Below are positions 34,811-43,681 of a stretch of 64,000 nt of DNA, in pieces (positions within the stretch are counted from its first letter, which is position 1; every line of letters begins with the position of its first letter). Both the position numbers and the translations under genes were made by a program. Below the pieces are notes generated by a model. It made no database searches, had not been told where the DNA came from, and was given only the letters and a program-made list of their open reading frames with translations. Source of the stretch: an uncultured Sphingorhabdus sp. (GTDB lineage Bacteria > Pseudomonadota > Alphaproteobacteria > Sphingomonadales > Sphingomonadaceae); assembly GCA_947501885.1 (NCBI GenBank), contig CANMXN010000001.1, positions 1,054,001 to 1,118,000 on the forward strand, in the 5' to 3' direction.

Positions 34811-35809
34811 TCAATGATAACCTTCATCGCTCACTTTGCCGCGAAACACCCAATAAGCCCATGCGGTATAGCCCAATATAAAGGGTACAGTGATGATAGT
34901 ACCAATAAGCATGAAAATCAGGCTACTTTCGCCTGCTGCGGCATCCCAAATGGTAATCGTATCGGGAACGACATAGGGAAACATAGATATGCCAAGGCCA
35001 ATCATACCCAATAAGAATAACCCAAGCGTTAGCAAAAATGGCGCAAGCTCATGTCGTTTTTTGAGCGCTCGATAAAGGGCAAAAATAATTATTCCTGTGA
35101 TAAGCGGCACCTGAGCAGAGAATAATATATTGGGCATGGTAAACCAACGATCCCAATATTCATTTTCTAAAAAGGGCGTGTAAATGCTTACTGCGGCTAA
35201 TGAGACAATGGTTGCTGGGGCCAGCTTTGCCGCGAGCCGGTAGCTATGATCTTGAACGGGACCATCGGTTTTATATATTAACCAAGTCGCTCCCAATAGT
35301 GCATAACCAATGGTTACACCAAGGCCCGTTAAGATACTGTAAGGTGATAACCAATCAAGCCATCCACCTGCATAAGCACGACCTGATACCTGCACCCCCT
35401 GTAATAATGCACCCAAAGTTACGCCTTGGGAAAAGGCCGCTATGATAGACCCAGATGTAAATGTAAAATCCCAGAAACTCATATGTTTTGGGTCCCGCCA
35501 GCGGGCCTCAAATGCAACGCCGCGAAACACGAGGCCCAGCAACATTGCAATAATCGGTGGGTAAATAGCTGGTAAAATAATGGAATAGGCCAATGGAAAG
35601 GCCGCCAATAATCCGCCGCCGCCCAGCACCAGCCAAGTTTCATTGCCATCCCAAACGGGGGCAACTGAGTTCATGGCTTTATCGCGCTCCGCACCAGGCT
35701 GTAGCGCAGGAAATAATATACCAATGCCCAAATCGAAACCATCCATCACCACATACATAAATACAGCAAAAGCAATGATGAAGGCCCATATAATCGTAAG
35801 ATCAATCAT
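34811..35809 (-). CDS. cydB: Cytochrome bd / cyanide-insensitive quinol oxidase subunit II
   Basis: A 332-aa integral membrane protein with eight or nine helices, subunit II of a bd-type quinol oxidase. The N-terminus MIDLTIIWAFIIAFAVFMYVVMDGFDLGIGILFP, with the family DGFDLG motif, and WDGNETWLVLGGGGLLAAFP are diagnostic. Its length and the DUF2474 neighbour point to the CioB subtype. Such oxidases resist sulfide and cyanide, which explains the position inside a sulfur-detoxification operon. Start overlaps the subunit I stop by ATGA. Confidence 0.95.
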   Translation of the reverse strand: MIDLTIIWAFIIAFAVFMYVVMDGFDLGIGILFPALQPGAERDKAMNSVAPVWDGNETWLVLGGGGLLAAFPLAYSIILPAIYPPIIAMLLGLVFRGVAFEARWRDPKHMSFWDFTFTSGSIIAAFSQGVTLGALLQGVQVSGRAYAGGWLDWLSPYSILTGLGVTIGYALLGATWLIYKTDGPVQDHSYRLAAKLAPATIVSLAAVSIYTPFLENEYWDRWFTMPNILFSAQVPLITGIIIFALYRALKKRHELAPFLLTLGLFLLGMIGLGISMFPYVVPDTITIWDAAAGESSLIFMLIGTIITVPFILGYTAWAYWVFRGKVSDEGYH

Positions 35810-37227
35810 GATGCTTCTCCTGTGTGAGAAGTAATCGTGCGATTAGAGGCAGGTGTAATCCCTGCACTACGAATTGGACCTGATTGCGCGGTCTTTTCAT
35901 CGCCCGTCACCGATTTGTTCATCAGGCGCAAAATATAGAGCGTCCCAGCACCAAACATAATGAAATAGACCACTACAAAAGCAATTAGCGATGCAGCCAC
36001 AGCGGGCGCGTCCAATGGGGATGCGCTATCAGCAGTGGTGAGCAACCCATAAACTGTATAGGGCTGGCGGCCAACCTCTGTTGTAATCCATCCTGCTAAC
36101 ACAGCGACAAAGCCAGATGGTCCCATTATTAGCGCCGCACGGTGGAGCAATGTCCATTCATACAATTTTTTGCGGAAGCGTGCGAATAAACTCCACATTC
36201 CTATAGCTAGCATCGCAAATCCCACAGCCACCATGATACGAGATGACCAAAATACGATACCAACGGGCGGTTCTTTATCATCGTCAATTGTATCAAGCCC
36301 ATCAAGCGGCGCATTCAAATCATGCTTAAGGATAAGCGATGAAGCTTTTGGAATTTCGATTTTATAATCAACGCGCTTTTCTTCACTGTTGGGAATACCA
36401 AATAATATTAACGGCGCGCCATTAGGGTGACTGTCATAATGGCCTTCCATCGCCATAACTTTTGCGGGTTGATGTTCCAAACTATTCAGGCCGTGCAAAT
36501 CACCAGCGAAAATTTGTAGCGGTGCCACAATAGCCGCCATCCACATTGCCATAGAGAACATTTTGCGCGCGCGTAAATCCATTTTATCACGCAATAAATG
36601 CCACGCGGCAACCGCACCGACCACAAATGCCGTTGTTAAATAGGCAGCCATGACAGTATGAACCAGCCGATATGGAAAGCTTGGATTAAATATAATCGTA
36701 GTCCAGCTCTCGCCAGGAATAAAGCGGCCCAATGCATCAATTTCATGACCCGTTGGCGTTTGCATCCAACTGTTCACGCTCAATATCCAAAAAGCTGATA
36801 TGAACGTACCAATTGCCACCATTAAGGTCGCAAAATAATGCAATTTCTTGCCGACTTTATCCATACCAAATAGCATGACCCCTAAGAATCCAGCTTCTAA
36901 AAAGAAAGCGGTGAGAACCTCATAAGCCATAAGCGGGCCAATGACATCTCCCGCCTTGTCCGAAAAAACTGACCAATTGGTGCCAAATTGATAGGACATG
37001 ACAATGCCCGAAACGACACCCATTGCAAATGTGATGGCGAAAATCTTGCGCCAATATTTATATAGGTCAAGATAGAGATCATTTTTGGTTTTAAGCCATA
37101 ATCCCTCTAGCACTGCCAAATAACTGGCCAACCCAATAGAAAAGGCAGGAAACATAAAGTGAAAACTGACGGTGAAGGCAAATTGAATACGTGCCAGCAA
37201 AAGTGCAAATTCGGGATCTGTCATCAT
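35806..37227 (-). CDS. cydA: Cytochrome bd / cyanide-insensitive quinol oxidase subunit I
   Basis: A 473-aa haem-carrying subunit of the bd oxidase that passes electrons from quinol to oxygen without pumping protons. The N-terminal helix LLLARIQFAFTVSFHFMFP contains the histidine that ligates the high-spin haem, and GLNSLEHQPAKVMAMEGHY is the quinol-loop region. The Q-loop looks short (the family's CioA-type, below 500 aa). Upstream SulP overlaps by 4 nt and cydB by 4 nt, so the oxidase is part of the sulfur transcript rather than a stand-alone respiratory unit. Confidence 0.95.
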   Translation of the reverse strand: MMTDPEFALLLARIQFAFTVSFHFMFPAFSIGLASYLAVLEGLWLKTKNDLYLDLYKYWRKIFAITFAMGVVSGIVMSYQFGTNWSVFSDKAGDVIGPLMAYEVLTAFFLEAGFLGVMLFGMDKVGKKLHYFATLMVAIGTFISAFWILSVNSWMQTPTGHEIDALGRFIPGESWTTIIFNPSFPYRLVHTVMAAYLTTAFVVGAVAAWHLLRDKMDLRARKMFSMAMWMAAIVAPLQIFAGDLHGLNSLEHQPAKVMAMEGHYDSHPNGAPLILFGIPNSEEKRVDYKIEIPKASSLILKHDLNAPLDGLDTIDDDKEPPVGIVFWSSRIMVAVGFAMLAIGMWSLFARFRKKLYEWTLLHRAALIMGPSGFVAVLAGWITTEVGRQPYTVYGLLTTADSASPLDAPAVAASLIAFVVVYFIMFGAGTLYILRLMNKSVTGDEKTAQSGPIRSAGITPASNRTITSHTGEAS

Positions 37228-39011
37228 ATTAAACCTCTAGAATACCATAGATCATTTGATTGGTTTGCATAATGTTCTCCTTTAGCCACTTTAGCCATTA
37301 TTGTATCAAAGGCTTCATTTTGAGATAGAAACACATCTCCGGAAAGCTCATCCAAAAAATGGCTATGTTTCAGCCTATCCATCACCGGCCCCTTTACCTC
37401 TGATAGATAGAATTGAATATCGCTATCGCCTAAGCGATGGTTAATCGCTTCTAGGCTTTCTAACCCTGAAGCATCAATTTCATTGATGGCAGAGCATAAC
37501 AAAATAACGTGAGAGACTTGCCTGTTTTCTGCAACCTGCTCCAGAATAAATTCTTCTAACCAACGCGCATTAAGATAGGTCAATGCTTCATCCATGCGCA
37601 CTGTGATAAGCTGCGGATAGGTAATCACTTCGTGGCGTTTAATATTTCGAAAATGCTCTGTCTCTGGAACGCGGCCTACTATTGCAGCATGCGGGCGCGA
37701 TGCGCGCCATAAATATAATATCAAACTTAACGCCACACCAGCTATGACACCAGATTCAATGCCAGTTGCTAGAGTAAAGAATATTGTGGCAGCGATAGCA
37801 ACAAAATCACTTTTTGAATATTTCCATAATTGTGCTGGAGTTTTAAAATCTACCAAAGATAATACCGCAACAATGATGGTAGCGGCCAGTGTAGCAATCG
37901 GCAAATTGAACAAAAGCGGCGTTAAGAAAACCGATGCTAACGCTATTCCTACAGCAGTATAAGCCCCAGCCGCAGGCGTCTCGGCTCCTGCATCAAAATT
38001 AACAACAGATCGGGCAAAGCCGCCCGTTACTGGATAGCCTCCAGAGATTGCTGAGGCAATGTTCGATGTCCCAAGACCAATAAGCTCTTGATCGGGATCA
38101 ATGCGCTGTCGCCGTTTGGCGGCTAATGTTTGCGCCACTGATACAGATTCCACAAACCCAATAACAGAAATAAGCAATGCGCCAACGAACAATTGCGACC
38201 ATAAACCCTGATTAAAAACAGGCAGTGCAATAGGAGGCAGCCCCACAGGTATTGCACCAACCGTTTTTACCCCTAATCTATCAAGATCAAACACCACCAC
38301 CAAGACGGTGGTAGCAAAAACAGCAAATACAGGGCCAGCTTTCGTAATGACATCGGCAGAACTTTCATTAATCCCAAACTTTTGAAGCAGTGGCTTCAAG
38401 CCTTTGCGTATCCAAAATAGAAATAAAGTTGCAGATATACCAAGAATTAAAGTGTAGATATTATAATTTGCTAGGTTGTTGAACAGCGAACCAATCAAGC
38501 TGACTAGATTATCACCATTAGCGGTTATTCCCAACAAATGTTTAAACTGGCTAGTAGCGATTATAATTCCGCTGGCTGTGATAAAACCTGATATAACAGG
38601 ATGAGAGAGTAAATTTGCCAAAAACCCTAGTCTCAATATTCCCATCACCAACAATATTAATCCAGACAGCAGCGCAAGGGCGATGACTGCGCCCAAATAT
38701 TCGGGAGTACCCGATGCTGCAATGCTGCCCGCAGCAGCAGCCGTCATAAGCGATACCACAGCAACTGGCCCAACCGCCAATGTGCGGCTGGTTCCGAAAA
38801 TGGCATAAGCCATCAAGGGTAATATGGACGCATATAGCCCAACCACTGGCGGCAATCCTGCTAGCAAAGCATAAGCTAAACTCTGCGGAATAAGCATGAT
38901 GGTGACGATAACCGCCGCCATAAGGTCATTCGTTAGCACATTCCGATTATAGGTGCTTCCCCACTCAAAAATAGGGAAATACCGTCTAAAACCAGTTGTT
39001 CTTCTTGCCAC
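37224..39011 (-). CDS. SulP family anion transporter with STAS domain
   Basis: A 595-aa SLC26/SulP permease. The N-terminal ~420 residues have the transporter core (LTNDLMAA-like start, LIPQSLAYALLAGLPPVVGLYAS, PVTGGFARSVVNFDAGAETP), and residues ~450-570 form a cytosolic STAS domain (LITVRMDEALTYLNARWLEE, INEIDASGLESLEAI). Members move sulfate, bicarbonate or other anions. In this operon sulfate or sulfite, the end products of sulfide oxidation, is the obvious candidate, perhaps for export; that direction is inference. It overlaps cydA by 4 nt. Confidence 0.92.
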   Translation of the reverse strand: MARRTTGFRRYFPIFEWGSTYNRNVLTNDLMAAVIVTIMLIPQSLAYALLAGLPPVVGLYASILPLMAYAIFGTSRTLAVGPVAVVSLMTAAAAGSIAASGTPEYLGAVIALALLSGLILLVMGILRLGFLANLLSHPVISGFITASGIIIATSQFKHLLGITANGDNLVSLIGSLFNNLANYNIYTLILGISATLFLFWIRKGLKPLLQKFGINESSADVITKAGPVFAVFATTVLVVVFDLDRLGVKTVGAIPVGLPPIALPVFNQGLWSQLFVGALLISVIGFVESVSVAQTLAAKRRQRIDPDQELIGLGTSNIASAISGGYPVTGGFARSVVNFDAGAETPAAGAYTAVGIALASVFLTPLLFNLPIATLAATIIVAVLSLVDFKTPAQLWKYSKSDFVAIAATIFFTLATGIESGVIAGVALSLILYLWRASRPHAAIVGRVPETEHFRNIKRHEVITYPQLITVRMDEALTYLNARWLEEFILEQVAENRQVSHVILLCSAINEIDASGLESLEAINHRLGDSDIQFYLSEVKGPVMDRLKHSHFLDELSGDVFLSQNEAFDTIMAKVAKGEHYANQSNDLWYSRGLI

Positions 39012-39036
39012 CTAATATATCCTATTCACGAGGTTC

Positions 39037-40269
39037 TTAATTAGCGATTTTTTGGTCTGGTTTTGCCAGCCATTCATGCCCTTTCAACATTCCATTCCAA
39101 TAAATCCATGGTAGGGCATGGGATTTCAGCAGCCATGACATGCGGCGTGGCTGCGTTCCATCTATAATCCAATTGGGAAAACTAGGCAGCAATTTGCCAC
39201 CATATCCGAATTCAGCCAAAACGATTTTACCTTTTTCTACAGTAAGTGGGCAAGAGCCATAACCGTCATACGCAAATATAGGTTGCTTTTGATTGAGAGC
39301 AGCTAGAGCATTTTCAGCAACGATTGGTGCTTGTTTTCTGGCAGCTGCCATTGTTTTGGCGTTGGGTGTAGTGGTCGCATCCCCTAGGCCAAAAATATTA
39401 GGATAACGAACATGTTGCAAGGTTTCCAGATGAACATCAACATAACCACTATCAGTGGCCAATGGGCTATCAGCAATAAAATCGGGCGCCACTTGAGGTG
39501 GGCAAACATGTAGTATATCAAATGATTTTTCAACCTGTCCAGCAGCAGTCTCAAAAACTGCTTTCTTATTTGGGCCATCTACCGAGATTAAAGTCGAACC
39601 AAAATTAAGATTTATACCATAACTTTCTATATATTCCATAAGTGCGGGTACATAAGCATCAACACCAAATAACACTCCGCCACTATTATGAAATTCAACA
39701 TTGATAGTGGATAAATCTCCGCTATCTCGCCAATTATCGCACGAGAGATACATCGCTTTTTGTGGTGCACCCGCGCATTTTATTGGCATTGGAGGTTGGG
39801 TAAACAAAGCCGTTCCTTGCCGCAAATTTTTCACCAATTCATAGGTATAAGGTGCCAGATCATATCGGTAATTAGAGGTAACACCATTTTGTCCTAAAGT
39901 TTCCTCTAAGCCATCAATTTGCCCCCAATCCAATTTTATCCCGGGGGCGGTAATTAAAATGTCATATCCCAATGTTCGCGCATCTCGCAAAACAACTTCA
40001 TTATTATTCGGTCTGAATTCGCTGACAGCTCCTTGTATCCATTTTACCCCTTTGGGCATTACGCTTGATATAGGGCGTTTCGTTACCGCTGCATCAAAAA
40101 CACCGCCACCAACCATTGTCCAACCAGGTTGGTAATAATGATGAGAGCTGGGCTCAACTATAGCGATATTTAAATCACTACGCCTTTTTAAGAGCGATGA
40201 TGCCACTGCAATACCGCCCGAACCACCGCCAACAACGATAATATCAAATTGTGTTTCTTGTGTAGTCAT
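39037..40269 (-). CDS. Sulfide:quinone oxidoreductase-like flavoprotein
   Basis: A 410-aa FAD/NAD(P)-binding protein of the SQR type that oxidises sulfide and reduces quinone at the inner membrane. The FAD motif is DIIVVGGGSGGIAVASSLLK; HHYYQPGWTMVGGGVF is a hallmark of SQR of the mitochondrial/type II group. Redox cysteines occur in MPIKCAGAPQKAMYL and DGYGSCPLTVEKG, the two positions expected for the disulfide/trisulfide. The FGYGGKLLPSFP segment is also typical. Electrons would go to the quinone pool and from there to the bd oxidase encoded downstream. Confidence 0.88.
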   Translation of the reverse strand: MTTQETQFDIIVVGGGSGGIAVASSLLKRRSDLNIAIVEPSSHHYYQPGWTMVGGGVFDAAVTKRPISSVMPKGVKWIQGAVSEFRPNNNEVVLRDARTLGYDILITAPGIKLDWGQIDGLEETLGQNGVTSNYRYDLAPYTYELVKNLRQGTALFTQPPMPIKCAGAPQKAMYLSCDNWRDSGDLSTINVEFHNSGGVLFGVDAYVPALMEYIESYGINLNFGSTLISVDGPNKKAVFETAAGQVEKSFDILHVCPPQVAPDFIADSPLATDSGYVDVHLETLQHVRYPNIFGLGDATTTPNAKTMAAARKQAPIVAENALAALNQKQPIFAYDGYGSCPLTVEKGKIVLAEFGYGGKLLPSFPNWIIDGTQPRRMSWLLKSHALPWIYWNGMLKGHEWLAKPDQKIAN

Positions 40270-40280
40270 TAGTTATAACC

Positions 40281-40724
40281 TTAGGATGATTTCGAAACAT
40301 TGTTGGACGCTAATTGCTCAAGACGCGGTGACAGTGGGGATAGGTCATATCCAGCATTGGCGGCTTTGATGATAATATCCTCTGTTGAGCGCACACCAGC
40401 CTGTGACAATGCCCAGAGAGTTGTACTACGTGTACCCGTCCGGCAATATGCAAGAATAGGGTGCTCGGTATTATTTAACGCAGCACCAAAATCAGATATA
40501 TCTTGCTCACTAAAGTTGTTGGGCGTTATTGGCATATATATAAATTCTATGTCCAATTCATCTGCTGCCTTAGCAAGCTCTTCCGCATCTGTCTGGTCAC
40601 TAGATTCTGCATCAGGGCGATTGCAAATGATGGTTTTGAAACCCTGCCTTTTAATCTGCTTAATATCATCACAGCTAATTTGGCTTGTTACACTTATTTT
40701 GTCTGAGATATTTTTTACGTTCAT
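40281..40724 (-). CDS. TIGR01244-type sulfurtransferase / phosphatase (Blh N-domain-like)
   Basis: A 147-aa protein with the tyrosine-phosphatase-like fold found as the N-terminal part or partner of Blh beta-lactamase-like hydrolases. The active-site loop is AYCRTGTRSTTLW (CxxGxRS), and TIICNRPDAES is a second conserved segment. In sulfide-resistance clusters these proteins are thought to transfer sulfane sulfur (rhodanese-like), although they were first annotated as phosphatases. It stands 12 nt from the SQR-like gene and 4 nt after the half-size YeeE gene. Confidence 0.85.
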   Translation of the reverse strand: MNVKNISDKISVTSQISCDDIKQIKRQGFKTIICNRPDAESSDQTDAEELAKAADELDIEFIYMPITPNNFSEQDISDFGAALNNTEHPILAYCRTGTRSTTLWALSQAGVRSTEDIIIKAANAGYDLSPLSPRLEQLASNNVSKSS

Positions 40725-40727
40725 TTC

Positions 40728-41153
40728 TTAACTTCCAATTCTAAAATGAGATATTAATGCATATGCAGCCATTCCAGCGAATAAACTGATTGCGAAGATC
40801 AGCGCTTCTATTGGGTTAATAACGAGAGCAGCAAATGCAGGGCCTGGACATAGTCCAGCAAGACCCCAACCCATGCCAAATATTGATGCACCGCCAATCA
40901 GCTTTGGATCAATGTTATTTGTACTCGTCAGCAAGAAGCTATCTGTGGCAAAAGGCTTGGTAATGCGTTTTTGAATCAACCAAGCCAATGCCATCACAAT
41001 AATTGCGCCACCCATAACAAATGCCAGCGTTGGGTCCCAATCACCAAATATATTAAGGAAACTTCGGACCCTATGAGGATCGGCCATTCCCGACAAAGCA
41101 AGGCCAGCCCCGAATATTAACCCGGATAAAAGAGCGATGAATGCATTTTTCAT
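40728..41153 (-). CDS. Half-size YeeE/YedE family membrane protein (second of pair)
   Basis: A 141-aa protein with four probable TM helices. The track start (184 aa) is too early: the first 43 residues are out-of-frame antisense to the previous gene, and the true start MKNAFIALLSGLIFGAGLAL shares its A with the preceding stop (TGATG). The family cysteine motif GMGWGLAGLCPGPAFAAL is present. With its upstream neighbour it forms a two-protein version (PmpA/PmpB-type) of the sulfur-compound channel. Confidence 0.87.
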   Translation of the reverse strand: MKNAFIALLSGLIFGAGLALSGMADPHRVRSFLNIFGDWDPTLAFVMGGAIIVMALAWLIQKRITKPFATDSFLLTSTNNIDPKLIGGASIFGMGWGLAGLCPGPAFAALVINPIEALIFAISLFAGMAAYALISHFRIGS

Positions 41154-41599
41154 CACCACCCCCATCCCATGAAGTCCACAAAGGTCACGGTTATAATACC
41201 GGTTATCATAAATGTTATAGTTGCAATAATTGACCTTGGAGATAGTCGCGATATTCCGCAGACGCCGTGACCGCTGGTGCAACCACTGCCCAAGCGCGTG
41301 CCTATACCGACCAAAAATCCGCCTGTGGCTAATATGATGACAGATGGAGTAAAATGGGACTCGATTGGGCCATTAACCCATTGAATTATATGCGCCCCTA
41401 AAGGTAAGCCAATAATGAATAGTATAGCGGTTGATAATGGTGTTTCGTTTTTATTTAGCAAAAAAGCACGGGCTGCCATGCCGCTGACACCCGCGATGCG
41501 GCCAGAGCCCAAAAGCATGATCGCCGCTGACAAACCTATTAAGAGACCACCGATGAAGCCCTCTATCGGCATTGCATGGGGAAAAGCGGTAATAGTCAT
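41153..41599 (-). CDS. Half-size YeeE/YedE family membrane protein (first of pair)
   Basis: A 148-aa membrane protein with about four TM helices. The conserved cysteine region reads GTRLGSGCTSGHGVCG, a family hallmark, and PIEGFIGGLLIGLSAAIMLLGSGRIAGVSG is the usual N-terminal segment. Start overlaps the stop of the persulfide dioxygenase by 4 nt and its own stop overlaps the next start by one base, so the three are tightly coupled. Likely moves a sulfane-sulfur species as a heterodimer with the next protein. Confidence 0.88.
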   Translation of the reverse strand: MTITAFPHAMPIEGFIGGLLIGLSAAIMLLGSGRIAGVSGMAARAFLLNKNETPLSTAILFIIGLPLGAHIIQWVNGPIESHFTPSVIILATGGFLVGIGTRLGSGCTSGHGVCGISRLSPRSIIATITFMITGIITVTFVDFMGWGW

Positions 41600-42549
41600 A
41601 CGCCGTTGACCGGAATTTTAAGATAGCTTATACCATTGCCTTCGGGTTTTGGGAAATGGCCGCTCCTAATATTGACCTGTATCGAAGGCAGTATGAGCTT
41701 GGGCATATCCAAAGTTTCATCGCGCGCGTTGCGCATTGCTACAAACTCTTCCTTGCTGACGCCTTCATGAACATGGACATTGGAGAGGCGCTCGGTACCG
41801 ATAGTCGTTTCCCAGACATATTCATCGCGCCCCGGTGCTTTATAATCGTGGCACAGAAATATACGGGTTTCGTCTGGCAATACCATCAATCTGCGAATTG
41901 ATTTATATAATGTTGCTGCATCGCCGCCGGGAAAATCAACTCGCGCTGTTCCGTAATCAGGCATGAACAGAGTATCACCAACAAAGGCTGCATCACCGAT
42001 TATATAGGCTAGATCCGCCGGAGTATGGCCAGGCACATGCAATGCGATAACATCCAAATCACCCAGCTTGAAACTCTCTCCATCAGAAAAAAGATGGTCA
42101 AATTGAGAGCCATCGCGTTCAAACTCATCACCTTCGTTAAATATTGTACCAAATGTGTTTTGAACTGTTTGGATATGCTCACCAATCGCAATTTTACCGC
42201 CCAATTGCTCCTGCAGGTAAGGCGCCGCGGATAAATGATCGGCATGCGCATGCGTTTCCAATAACCATTGAACCTTCAAACCATTAGATTTAGCATATTC
42301 AATAACTATATCAGCCGACCTATGTGAAGTGCGCCCAGATGCTGCATCATAGTCGAGAACTGAGTCGATAATCACGGCCATTTTGGTCGATAGATCATGA
42401 GCAACATAAGTAATCGTATTTGTGGCAAAGTCAAAAAACGATTTTATTTCAGGCTGTAAGCAGGGTGTCTCTTGGGCCTTACGCACCAATTTAATAGTGT
42501 CAGCCATAACTTTATCAGCCTCAAACCTGTGGTTCATCATCAACTCCAT
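41596..42549 (-). CDS. Persulfide dioxygenase-like MBL-fold hydrolase (ETHE1/Blh type)
   Basis: A 317-aa metallo-beta-lactamase-fold protein of the ETHE1/Blh group, which oxidises glutathione persulfide to sulfite with a single iron. The metal motif THAHADHLSA gives H100, H102, D104 and H105, and further ligands lie in VPGHTPADLAY, VGDTLFMPDYGTARVDFPGG and LCHDYKAPGR. It is the first gene of the leftward sulfur operon. It directly follows the shared divergent promoter region, so it should respond first to derepression. Confidence 0.9.
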   Translation of the reverse strand: MELMMNHRFEADKVMADTIKLVRKAQETPCLQPEIKSFFDFATNTITYVAHDLSTKMAVIIDSVLDYDAASGRTSHRSADIVIEYAKSNGLKVQWLLETHAHADHLSAAPYLQEQLGGKIAIGEHIQTVQNTFGTIFNEGDEFERDGSQFDHLFSDGESFKLGDLDVIALHVPGHTPADLAYIIGDAAFVGDTLFMPDYGTARVDFPGGDAATLYKSIRRLMVLPDETRIFLCHDYKAPGRDEYVWETTIGTERLSNVHVHEGVSKEEFVAMRNARDETLDMPKLILPSIQVNIRSGHFPKPEGNGISYLKIPVNGV

Positions 42550-42571
42550 ATTTATATAATTTCATATATCG

Positions 42572-42618
42572 TTTAATTATGTAAATATCTTGCGTCAAGC
42601 CTCTTTTGCATATATATT
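42572..42618. promoter_or_regulatory. Divergent control region of the sulfur locus
   Basis: The 75-bp spacer between the two sulfur operons. TTTAATTATGTAAA (42572-42584) is an AT-rich imperfect palindrome of the kind bound by ArsR/BigR-type repressors. Rightward, TTGCGT (42590-42595) and TATATT (42613-42618) are a -35/-10 pair with a 17-bp spacer. The -10 ends only 6 nt before the peroxiredoxin ATG. The operator assignment is inference. Confidence 0.5.
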
Positions 42619-42624
42619 AATCTC

Positions 42625-43281
42625 ATGAATGAAAATACATCACACATAACAAGCGGCGTCAGCGGAGCTTTACGCATTGGCGAGTTGGCCCCAAATTTCT
42701 CAGCGCGTAGCACAACGGGAGATATCTCATTCTCTGAATACAGAGGGAAATGGGTGCTCCTCGCATCTCATCCGGGGGACTTCACCCCCGTTTGTACTAG
42801 TGAATTTATCTCTCTTGCCAATCGATTGGTGGAATTTGAAAAGCGTGATTGTGCGGTAATTGCACTTTCAGTTGATAGCCTATCTTCCCATCTCGCATGG
42901 GTGCGATCTATTTTTGAAAAAACGGGTACAAAAATTACATTCCCGATCATCGAAGACCCAACACTCACCATTGCCAGTGCTTATGGAATGGTAAGTGGCG
43001 ATTGCCAAGATGCTGCAACGGTCAGGGCTACCTTTTTCATTGATCCATCCGGCATGATCCGCGCGTCCACATATTATCCTGCGACGGTGGGCCGGTCGGT
43101 TGATGAAATGATTAGAATATTAACAGCTCTGCAAAAAACTGACAGAGAGAACGTCCTTATTCCGGAAGGTTGGAGCGAGGGTTCCGACGTTTTGATACCG
43201 CCGCACCAGACCATAGATGATATTTTTAATCATGATTCCGGTGAGTGGTTTTACCAATGTAAGCAAAGCAATAAGGTCTAA
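42625..43281 (+). CDS. Peroxiredoxin, AhpC/Prx6 (1-Cys) type
   Basis: A 218-aa thiol peroxidase. The peroxidatic cysteine lies in HPGDFTPVCTSEF, and the family arginine and carboxy extension (ATFFIDPSGMIRA, LIPEGWSEGSDVLIPP) match the Prx6 group, dimeric with a long C-terminal domain. It is the first gene of the rightward operon. No Shine-Dalgarno sequence precedes the ATG and the best -10 ends 6 nt upstream, so the message may be leaderless. Role in this locus is probably reduction of peroxides or persulfides formed during sulfide oxidation. Confidence 0.93.
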   Translation: MNENTSHITSGVSGALRIGELAPNFSARSTTGDISFSEYRGKWVLLASHPGDFTPVCTSEFISLANRLVEFEKRDCAVIALSVDSLSSHLAWVRSIFEKTGTKITFPIIEDPTLTIASAYGMVSGDCQDAATVRATFFIDPSGMIRASTYYPATVGRSVDEMIRILTALQKTDRENVLIPEGWSEGSDVLIPPHQTIDDIFNHDSGEWFYQCKQSNKV

Positions 43282-43284
43282 ATT

Positions 43285-43647
43285 ATGCAAATGGACAATC
43301 TCGAAGATATGGCAAATTTGTTTAAAGTGATGGGACATGTCGCTCGATTAAAAATTGTGACCGTGTTAGCAAATGGAGAGTATTCTGTTGGGGAATTGGA
43401 AAAGCAGAGCGATATACAGCAGCCTACCTTGTCTCAACAATTGGCAATTTTGCGTAACGCTGATCTTGTAACAACAAGGCGAGAAGCCAAGCAAATCCAT
43501 TACAGTCTCAATCAAAATCGTATTGGTGAAATATGCGATGCTTTGGGTTGGATGCATAAAGACCATGGCCCAGCTAGTGACGAAATTACAACATCAGATC
43601 GTAACCGAAAGCTTGGTTCTGCTTCAAGCTTTGCACGTATAATCTAA
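43285..43647 (+). CDS. ArsR/SmtB family repressor, BigR/SqrR-like
   Basis: A 120-aa winged-helix repressor located 3 nt after the peroxiredoxin stop. MGHVARLKIVTVL, NGEYSVGELEKQ and the recognition helix QQPTLSQQLAILR closely follow BigR, the persulfide-responsive repressor of Blh clusters. From my recollection of BigR, its two sensing cysteines lie in the helix before GEFSVGEL and near the C-terminus; here those positions are Thr (KIVTVL) and no Cys, and the only cysteine is Cys84 in GEICDAL. Thus DNA binding looks conserved while the known sensing pair does not. Confidence 0.88.
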   Translation: MQMDNLEDMANLFKVMGHVARLKIVTVLANGEYSVGELEKQSDIQQPTLSQQLAILRNADLVTTRREAKQIHYSLNQNRIGEICDALGWMHKDHGPASDEITTSDRNRKLGSASSFARII

Positions 43648-43681
43648 CGAGATATATTAGGAATAAAAAGGACGAACCCCC

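Noticed and set aside
41154-41282. Track N-terminal extension of the second half-size YeeE protein
   Set aside because: It is an alternative frame inside the preceding gene; the true start overlaps that gene's stop by one base.
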